Position numbers and translations under genes: made by a program | Source of the DNA: Henricia sp. BOLD:AAB3569 | Lineage: Eukaryota; Echinodermata; Asteroidea; Spinulosida; Echinasteridae | NCBI GenBank assembly: GCA_037783545.1 | Contig: JBBELK010000399.1 | Location: 496,001-560,000 of the forward strand | Reading direction: 5' to 3' | Length of the DNA stretch: 64,000 nucleotides | In this document: piece after piece, positions 59,801-64,000 of the stretch | Layout of the letters: each line of letters begins with the position of its first letter | Numbering within the stretch: the first letter of the stretch is position 1 | The notes under the pieces: model-generated | Told to the model about the DNA's origin: nothing | The model's database searches: none | Seen by the model: the letters and a program-made list of their open reading frames with translations, nothing else

Positions 59801-62800
59801 CAACGAGTGGGACCCAACAGAAAAACAGTTCCCGAAAAGACGATGCACTTTGGAGGGTTTTTGGTCTCCAAAAATCAATTCTAATTTCTTCTTTTATCAC
59901 GTTAGCGCTAAAGTGCTTCCCTTATTTTCTGTTCTACGACATTGGTGTCTCTTTGGATTTTTTTCTTTTACCTAGATCCCAGAAATCGCTTGATATTCTA
60001 CCGTCATTCCTCCTTCAACTTCGCAACCAGAGACCCGGTGTTTTTCCGCGCGTCCATTGTGTGGAATTCCCTCCTCCATTGTCCCCGACCACAATTAAAT
60101 ACGAGACGGACCGGTTTTATTAGCGGGAGGAAATCTGAGCCCGAAATCCGAGAGCTGATGCATTATCAGCGGCAAAATGTGCCTAAATTGCTGCCATATT
60201 GCATCTGAAAGGGTATGGAATGATTGGGGAACAATGGGACGGACCATGCACCATTGAGTTTCAGGGAGGTCGTCTTTCAGCCCTCTGGTGAGACCGGTTT
60301 CCGAGATTTCACACAACTCTTGCGCATCTTCACTATTTTTTTTTTAAATTCTGGATGGGAAAAGGACTGCGTGCAGTTTGTAGACACTAACGGTAAAGTA
60401 CAGCATTTAAAGAAGGGCTTTGGAGAATTACGACACTGTAGTGCACTCTGAAAAACTGAAAACGGATGCCGCAAATGAGACCGGACTGATGTCTGCTGCG
60501 GATGCCCCACGGGGCTATGGGCAGTGGTGGACGGACACAACGATACGAAGAAAGAAATTAAAAGGGTAAAACAAAAAAGCTCGAAGACGATCTCACTCCC
60601 CAGTCCTGCACTCAGCGGAGAAACTGGTACGCATTTTGAGTGGTGTAACAGAACACTGCATGTAATTGGTAATCTGACATGACAATGAGAATGCGTAATG
60701 CATTTGGTGCAATGCTGGGCAACCTACAATGCATTAGGACTCCAAAGAGCCAAGTTAGCGGACAAAAACGGGCCAACATGATAGAAACCGACAGGCTTTT
60801 CCGCAACTGCCTTATTTTGCTCACCTTAACATCCGCTCCCAATTGGGGATACGTTTCTCGGAACGTCTAAGACATGCTTTCAGCCATTTATCAAACCAAA
60901 CACAGAACACGAGTGACAACAATTCAGGAAGGATGACAATTCAGTTTTGATAGTACATGTACTCTGTTTGTTCAACCAAGCATCATTCACACACCGAGCT
61001 TACATGTAATTCACCCTAGGTAATGTTTAACTAGGGGATAATCACAAGCAATTCACACTTGTAGAGCACCAACCCAGGGTAACAAATTGTCAGCGTTTTC
61101 AGAAAGGGAACTTTTGAGCACTAGTTACAGCCCAAAAGGTATCTTTTGTGAAAATGCCAAGAAAAATTTGAGAGTCAACTCGGAGTTAGTTAAACATTTC
61201 ATCTTTTTACATTAGTTGACATTTTCATCTTAAGACAAACTTTTTACCCTGGGTTAAAACAAATTCAACTCTGGTTTGGAGCTGGGACTGAAAACCATGT
61301 CCATATAGATACTGGCATGGACAGGATTCGAACTCGGGTCACAAAGAAGGAAGGCAAGAACTACAACTAACCTTGGTCCATGCTTCATCTACGCTCATCT
61401 TATGTTCCTTTACATCCTCCATGAACCTCAGAACGTCTTCGTTGCTAAGATTACTGCCCCCTGCTCTCCAGTCGACCTCCCCTGTAAAGCGCAAAGTCCA
61501 TGAGATTAAAGAAAGTCTGTTCTTTCAAAAGGGAGAGAACATTTAGAGCATGCTTCCGATGACAGAACCTTTTTAAAACAATCAGTCTCGGCACATTTGC
61601 ATTTCTTTAAGCTGTTTGGTTAGTGATATCAAAAGCATTTCTCTGTGTAATTCATAATTACTTATTCATAATTGGGGCAAGCCGGGCAGGGGTTTGGGGC
61701 GTATCTTAAGTGATCTCTGGGAGGGGTGGTTATCTCATTGAAGGGTTTATCCCTAGGACTTGCTAAGCTCACGTGATAGCCAATCCCAATCAGTGAGGAA
61801 CAACTGCACTACCAAGATTCGAGACCACCAGTTGGCTTAATATCTCAATTGGTAGGGCGTCTGCACGTTAAGCAGAAGGTCCGCGGTTTGAATCCCAGTG
61901 GAGCCAAGTTGCTTTTCACTGCATCAAGATTTCTCAAACTCATAGACATTTGTTCACATTTGTTTCGAATTTATTCACCCCGGCGGTCCCTGGGTCATAA
62001 TCCCTAAAAAATGATTACTTATTCGTAATTAAAATTCTCAAACACAAAATCTTTCACTGGGTTCTGTGTATTTTTTATTTATTTACCCCGGTATTTACCA
62101 CATCCAACAGCGGAGGAACCGCCAATTACAGGAATGGGAGCAAGTGTGGTTGAGTTCCTTGCTCAAGGGCACAGGTGCCACAACCCGTCGCGGCCCGGAA
62201 TCGAACCTACGTTCTAGTACTAGCACAGGAACTTAAGTTCGACGCACTAGGCCGCTCGGCCATAACACCCCACGTTAATATGCAATATGCAAAGCAAGGA
62301 AACTTGCGTATTTCTAATTTAGTGGCCAATTTCGACAAACACAAAAATAACGACGAACAAATTAATGTGGCTCAATTGATAGTTGGACATTTATATCACG
62401 ATGGCTACATGTACAGTACATCATAATGCCTCATATTAGCACCCTGTTGATAAATGAGCCTTCCTCGTAAAACGTCACTTCTGGTTATATTGCTTGGCTT
62501 TGTTTCTGCACGTCGTTTGTGGCTTACCGGCCTCTGTTAAATTTCACCCTCCCCAAAGCTACGTGATACGACCAAAAGCATCATTCGCCGCTCAGGAAAT
62601 CAGCGCCGTTCAATAAAACTATAAATCAATATCTTCTGGGGTTAAATCACAGGGAGATAGCATCTGCACCGGCTTTTTGCAGACCTGCATTTATTTGAGA
62701 GTTTTTGCGAAACCATTTCGGAACTACTTCTAGAAGGTGGCGACGAAAAATGGTGGGGGATTTTGATCAGTGGACTGTCTCAGGTTGAAATCCTTAAAAG

Positions 62801-63794
62801 TGTTGGGTACTTGGGAAGAATCTTCACCCACAAAAGAGTGCAAAAAATTAATGATTTCCTCTCAGATTTTCGATGGGTTTTAACGAGAGGTCTGGTCGAT
62901 TTCGCCGAGGACCGAGTGGCACTCCAGCTCCCAATCTGGACGATTTTGGGAGAAATTATTTACTGGAAGGCTGGTTTCATAAGGGGAATGGAATGCGGGG
63001 AGGCGCGCAGTCGATACAATGTTCTGGGTCAATTGGGGTTAATTGCCGTTTAAGACAGAGCTGGGAGTGAGTGGTATTGATTTGGGAGGTCCTCGAGTAG
63101 CAGCCAGACTTTGAGAGAAGACTTTGATCGAGACTTGAGAGAATCTGAGGAAAGTAAAGCCTCTCCAAGAGAATTTATCATCGAAGCCACGAGAGAATTG
63201 GGAGAAAGACTGGTTGAAAGTTTGCAAAAATACTCAACTAAAACCTTCAAAAAATGTCAGCTACATTTTTGCAGACAAAGACTGTCGGTAAGTGTTTAAA
63301 TTCTAAGCACACCAAGCAAACGTGACAAATACATTTTAGAAAGTTAATTAGGGTTTGTTTTGCCCTTTCCCGATGTAATTATTTTACTCAGTGCTTTCCC
63401 AAGACACTATATAAACTTCATAGCGTGCTCGGGTGGGACTCGAACCCACGACATCCTGCAACCAACTGATCACCAAGGTAGCCAGTGTTAAATGGCCGGT
63501 TTGAATCATAATGAGTATATAGTGTTAATAATTACGTCGGGAAACTGCAAAACAAACCCTAATTAACATTCAGTCTGCTTGACGCAAGCTAAATCAATTT
63601 CTGATGTTAGAAAGTGTTTAAATTCTAAGCATGGCAAGCAAATATGACAAAAACAAGTCAATATGTACCTCTACTTTGGCTTGAGCCGCCGCCCTCACTC
63701 TTTTGGTGATCTCCAGGCTTTTTGGTAAATTTTGTGAAGAGACTTCTGAGGCTACGGGAGCGTCCCTTTCTTGGTTCTGATGACTCGCCCGAAG
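38577..63794 (-). CDS. SASH1: SASH1-like SH3/SAM scaffold protein, 13 exons, 5' end outside window
   Basis: Thirteen minus-strand exons join with every phase matching and no stop, giving about 1,049 residues (human SASH1 is near 1,250). Order: basic, Ser-rich N-terminal part; Ser/Thr-rich region; SH3 split over two exons; SAM1; a long low-complexity His/Ser/Pro-rich region; the block EEPYSNK then VPPALVQRYAEEL, which I recall as EEPYSDK...ALVQRYAEDL in SASH1; and SAM2 (EWLTSLGLPMY). SASH1 is a cytoplasmic signalling scaffold in vertebrates. The gene has one SASH1/SASH3/SAMSN1-type architecture, probably the unduplicated invertebrate form; SASH1 is closest because of the second SAM. Exons 63669-63794 and 61372-61481 are small, and the start codon is beyond the window. 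Confidence 0.9.
39029..39112 (+). repeat. tRNA-derived SINE head in the last intron
   Basis: A box TGGTCAAGTGGTTAAG and B box GGGTTCGAGTCCC are well kept, but acceptor-stem ends do not pair, so this is a SINE head and not a tRNA gene. Related minus-strand copy at 63424-63460, part copy at 46739-46785. Confidence 0.65.
39269..39400 (-). CDS. SASH1: SASH1-like exon l
   Basis: Acceptor TTATCCACAG, donor TGCTGG|GTAAGA; 132 bases, phase 0 to 0. CGVPPALVQRYAEEL and SIRVKEL match the conserved segment before SAM2 in SASH1. Confidence 0.95.
40089..41236 (-). CDS. SASH1: SASH1-like exon k: long low-complexity exon
   Basis: Acceptor TGTGAACAG, donor AACAAG|GTCAGA; 1,148 bases, phase 1 to 0. Ser/Pro-rich with many basic docking-type stretches, a His-rich run (about 40265-40310), and the conserved end IDLKEEPYSNK matching SASH1. 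No stop or frameshift. Confidence 0.93.
41237..42425. other. Intron sequence between SAM1 array and exon k
   Basis: No gene or clear repeat is seen in this AT-rich stretch. Confidence 0.5.
42426..43745. repeat. Ten tandem copies of a 134-bp exon-intron junction unit
   Basis: Units start at 42426, 42560, 42684, 42818, 42952, 43086, 43220, 43344, 43478 and 43612. Two (42560, 43220) are 124 bp from loss of a 10-base block (TTGTCAGCTG or an equivalent alignment). On the minus strand each holds about 88 bases of the SAM1 exon end, its donor (GCAG|GTAAAG) and about 46 bases of intron. Only the rightmost unit joins the true exon. A four-unit pattern recurs at 42560-43085 and 43220-43745, showing a later block duplication. 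Confidence 0.95.
43658..43811 (-). CDS. SASH1: SASH1-like exon j: SAM1 domain
   Basis: Acceptor TGTCTTACAG, donor AAAGCAG|GTAAAG; 154 bases, phase 0 to 1. SAM core FKFLEEADLESLNITDPKH, like FKLLEEEDLDELNIRDPEH in SASH1. Its last 88 bases, donor and following intron are the first unit of the 10-copy array 42426-43745. Confidence 0.95.
43871..44008. mobile_element. MITE with CCCTTTGTACCGGCGGCC-type ends
   Basis: Inverted GGCGGCCATGACAG and CTGTCATGGCCGCC near the ends; related fragment at about 50735-50790. Confidence 0.7.
44574..44819 (-). CDS. SASH1: SASH1-like exon i: SH3 second half and linker
   Basis: Acceptor TTCGAACAG, donor TGCGAA|GTAAGT; 246 bases, phase 0 to 0. SH3 core GDLVHVLSK, GGYWEGV and GKFKFIDVQVLS, comparable to the GTFKFIYVDVLS strand of SASH1, followed by an acidic linker and the start of SAM1 (LKELLERIECE). 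Confidence 0.94.
45200..45451. mobile_element. MITE, about 250 bp
   Basis: Inverted blocks TATTGGGTCCTTCTAT / ATAGAAAGACCCTATTG and GTCCCCCGTTAC / GTTACGGGGGAC. In the intron before SH3 exon i. Confidence 0.65.
45538..45686 (-). CDS. SASH1: SASH1-like exon h: SH3 domain, first half
   Basis: Acceptor TTTCAAGCAG, donor CTTAAG|GTAAAT; 149 bases, phase 1 to 0. Contains EIAVALKDVPQNPHDVHMLP, the start of the SH3 domain including the stretch before the acidic RT-loop end. Confidence 0.9.
45880..46420 (-). repeat. Seven tandem units (about 78 bp) of a tRNA-like A-box half
   Basis: On the minus strand the A-box phrase TAGCTCAGCTGGTAGAGC recurs at 77-81-base spacing (plus-strand marks 45921, 45998, 46076, 46157, 46235, 46313, 46391). 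Only the leftmost unit keeps the B box (GGGTTCAAATCC). The 78-base period is a multiple of three, which produces a spurious 151-codon frame. Confidence 0.85.
46480..46564 (-). CDS. SASH1: SASH1-like exon g
   Basis: Acceptor CCTCAACAG, donor TTCAG|GTACAA; 85 bases, phase 0 to 1. Ser-rich tail SSCTSSSSSKSS. Confidence 0.87.
46739..46785 (+). repeat. tRNA-derived SINE fragment
   Basis: GGAGGTCGTGGGTGCGAGTCC resembles the B-box half of the SINE at 39029. Intronic. Confidence 0.5.
47497..47592 (-). CDS. SASH1: SASH1-like exon f
   Basis: Acceptor CTTTCCCAG, donor TCAGAT|GTAAGT; 96 bases, phase 0 to 0. Basic segment GSKGRSFLRTITGKLSLLP. Confidence 0.87.
48222..48454. mobile_element. Tc1/mariner-type MITE, 233 bp
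   Basis: Termini CAGTTGAAGTCAGAAGT, flanked by TA on both sides. The ends closely resemble Tc1-family TIRs (CAGTTGAAGTCGGAAGT). No transposase. Confidence 0.88.
48900..49065. repeat. C17 and G20 tracts 129 bp apart
   Basis: C run 48900-48916, G run 49046-49065, both followed or preceded by matching short flanks (CTCC / GGGGAG). Can form a hairpin or G-quadruplex; tract lengths may be assembly-sensitive. Confidence 0.8.
49388..49919. mobile_element. MITE packed with GCAACT/AGTTGC motifs, 532 bp
   Basis: TIRs AAGCCTAGCGTACATCGACC and inverse. The inside is built from dozens of GCAACTG / CAGTTGC words in both orientations plus CATCGAC/GTCGATG. Several internal inverted pairs suggest nested insertion of related copies. 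Confidence 0.8.
50606..50633. repeat. Two overlapping perfect palindromes
   Basis: TTACTCCGGAGTAA (50606-50619) overlaps GTAATGCGTACGCATTAC (50616-50633). Intronic. Confidence 0.7.
51111..51592 (-). CDS. SASH1: SASH1-like exon e
   Basis: Acceptor ATCATTACAG, donor CCAGCA|GTAAGT; 482 bases, phase 1 to 0. About 160 residues, acidic and Ser-rich, with IDLGKLRLESRDR and IPKRSRARSS. No folded domain recognised. Confidence 0.87.
51655..51802. mobile_element. Second ATAGACC MITE, 63 bp upstream of exon e
   Basis: Same family as 34294-34446 (ATAGACCGTATC, CTGCCATCTTGTAGGGCA). It sits close to the acceptor of exon e. Confidence 0.8.
52052..52222. repeat. 12-bp minisatellite beside the exon d donor
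   Basis: About 14 units of CCAATCTACTAG with small changes. It begins about 30 bases into the intron on the transcribed strand. Confidence 0.88.
52251..52326 (-). CDS. SASH1: SASH1-like exon d
   Basis: Acceptor TTTTTGCAG, donor CCTTCAG|GTTTGT; 76 bases, phase 0 to 1. Ser/Pro/His-rich. A 12-bp minisatellite begins about 30 bases into the following intron. Confidence 0.82.
52447..53968. mobile_element. 1.5-kb inverted-repeat structure enclosing an exon
   Basis: Arms about 52447-52775 and 53662-53968 share a GCCCCAAAACCACTTCG-rich outer part, then ACGAAGTACGGAGCT and CACACAGGGGG inner blocks. The arms are diverged but collinear. Between them lies SASH1-like exon c. Either two opposite MITE copies flank the exon or a larger element carries it. 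Confidence 0.82.
53493..53582 (-). CDS. SASH1: SASH1-like exon c (inside an inverted repeat)
   Basis: Acceptor CGTTTTGCAG, donor GATGGG|GTGAGT; 90 bases, phase 0 to 0. Charged peptide AKEDEVKRKKETRLDPC. It lies between two inverted arms at about 52447-52775 and 53662-53968. Confidence 0.82.
54316..54711. mobile_element. MITE with AAGCCCGCTGCACACGT ends, 396 bp
   Basis: TIRs run from AAGCCCGCTGCACACGTTAG to the inverse ending GTGTGCAGCGGGCTT, with internal GCTGAGCAAAC / GTTTGCTCAGC pairs. Confidence 0.85.
56651..57152. mobile_element. Three MITEs sharing CCGATTTCAC ends
   Basis: Copies at about 56651-56767, 56841-56954 and 56982-57152 have GCCGATTTCAC and GTGAAATCG ends. The first two are one family; the third is another, with ACCTGCAGCCGATTTCACGA. 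TTTGTACTAACTGGCGAGAC occurs after each of the first two, so host flank was duplicated too. A part copy of the third is at about 50920-51020. Confidence 0.75.
57656..57946. mobile_element. MITE with AGACCTTTATCA ends
   Basis: AGACCTTTATCATGGTGCG and CGCACCGTGATAAAGGTCT are inverted. The second Tc1-type MITE begins immediately at its right edge. Confidence 0.75.
57948..58176. mobile_element. Tc1/mariner-type MITE, second copy, 229 bp
   Basis: Same family and ends as 48222-48454, flanked by TA. About 90% alike by eye. Confidence 0.88.
58991..59211. mobile_element. MITE with TATAGACGATGT ends, 221 bp
   Basis: TIRs TATAGACGATGT / ACATCGTCTATA and inner CCCGTTTTG / CAAAACGGG pairs. Confidence 0.78.
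61372..61481 (-). CDS. SASH1: SASH1-like exon b
   Basis: Acceptor GCTTTACAG, donor ACCAAG|GTTAGT; 110 bases, phase 1 to 0. Encodes a helical segment with NEDVLRFMEDVKEHKMSVDE. Confidence 0.85.
61837..61911 (+). tRNA. tRNA-like sequence, probably a pseudogene or SINE head
   Basis: A box CAATTGGTAGGGC, a perfect TCTGC/GCAGA anticodon stem with a GTT triplet in the loop, B box GGTTTGAATCCC and a nearly paired acceptor end (TGGCTT/GAGCCA). Position 33 is C not T and the T stem is poor, so function is doubtful. Confidence 0.35.
62185..62275 (-). repeat. tRNA-derived SINE fragment
   Basis: Minus-strand B box GGTTCGATTCCGGGCCGCG and A-box-like GGCCGAGCGGCCTAG, resembling a Leu/Ser-type tRNA head. 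Preceded by a region rich in SINE-like words (TTTATTTACCCCGG). Confidence 0.55.
63081..63286 (+). other. Plus-strand open frame ending at a splice donor; doubtful exon
   Basis: Open from after a TGA to CTGTCG|GTAAGT. The peptide is highly charged (LREDFDRDLRESEESKASPR). No ATG and only a weak acceptor. It lies antisense in a SASH1-like intron. Not recognised. Confidence 0.2.
63424..63520 (-). repeat. tRNA-derived SINE head
   Basis: GGGTTCGAGTCCCACCCGAGC on the minus strand, same family as 39029-39112; the flank AGTGTTAATAATTACGTC also matches the flank of that copy. Confidence 0.65.
63669..63794 (-). CDS. SASH1: SASH1-like exon a (most 5' in window)
   Basis: Acceptor ATCCGTAG, donor AGAG|GTACAT; 126 bases, phase 1 in and phase 1 out. 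Basic, Ser-rich peptide including KGRSRSLRSLFTKFTKK. The previous exon is outside the window. Confidence 0.82.
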
Positions 63795-63850
63795 CTACGG
63801 ATCATAATCATTATCAATATTATCATCATAATTACTATCAATGCTAGAAT

Positions 63851-63940
63851 AGGGCGACAAATCGTGTGTAAAAAAGGTATATTAGGGCGACCTGCTCAAT
63901 AGGGCGACATTTTGGTGTCGCCCTAATATTTTTGAGTTTA
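63851..63940. repeat. AGGGCGACA inverted repeats
   Basis: Several AGGGCGAC words and one inverse (GTCGCCCTAAT) at the window edge; probably an end of a MITE, cut or partial. Confidence 0.5.
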
Positions 63941-64000
63941 AAATTCATTTTGTTAGGTCAAAAACCATTTTTTTTAGGTCGAGAACCATTTTTATCGGGA

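Larger units (their letters stand above)
53969..61371. other. Large SASH1-like intron (7.8 kb between exons b and c)
   Basis: Holds MITEs (54316, 56651-57152, 57656, 57948, 58991). A plus-strand 139-codon frame at 55428-55847 shows no recognisable domain or splice context and is not called a gene. About 59680-60560 is relatively repeat-poor and may hold regulatory sequence, though nothing specific is visible. Confidence 0.45.

Noticed and set aside
62763..63053. 96-codon plus-strand frame
   Set aside because: No recognisable domain, no splice support, antisense to the SASH1-like gene.

Overview
This is eukaryotic (animal) nuclear DNA. The reasons are consensus GT..AG introns, a 13-exon host gene with all intron phases matching, tRNA-derived repeats and very many small inverted-repeat transposons. 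The AT-rich sequence, many ACATGTA-type words, an amplified SINE and MITE complement and an intronless C-type lectin/PAN gene suggest a marine invertebrate, perhaps an echinoderm, hemichordate or cephalochordate. The species cannot be fixed from the sequence alone. Family assignments below come from motifs and remembered family features, not from a database search.

1-9.8 kb: part of a Maverick/Polinton (adintovirus-like) element, an integrated virus-like transposon. All recognised genes are on the minus strand. From right to left they are a protein-primed family B DNA polymerase with zinc fingers, an A32/FtsK-type packaging ATPase, a basic pX-like virion peptide, an unrecognised 163-aa protein, and the N-terminus of a retroviral-type integrase cut by the window edge. 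The genes present look intact. The polymerase appears to be spliced: two upstream phase-0 exons supply an ATG and an acidic N-terminus that the big exon lacks. Capsid and protease genes, if present, lie left of base 1.

9.8-38 kb: gene-poor and repeat-rich. It holds one intact intronless secreted lectin gene (10.7-11.4 kb), a 1.9-kb fold-back element, a 3.8-kb insertion with 118-bp terminal inverted repeats and a perfect 9-bp target duplication (17957-21780), a nearly perfect 1-kb palindrome (29228-30229), GG-ended MITEs with 8-bp target duplications, and exon-like blocks of two candidate convergent non-coding transcripts.

38.5-63.8 kb: the 3' part of a minus-strand SASH1-like scaffold gene (SH3 plus two SAM domains), 13 coding exons, about 1,049 residues. 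The 5' end lies beyond the right edge. Its introns are full of mobile elements: Tc1-type MITEs, satellite-like arrays derived from tRNA-like sequence, and a 10-unit tandem array that has copied the 3' half of the first SAM exon together with its splice donor. One coding exon lies inside a 1.5-kb inverted-repeat structure.

The virus-like element genes belong together as replication (polymerase), integration (integrase) and packaging (ATPase, pX). The lectin and SASH1-like genes are ordinary host genes with no visible link to it.
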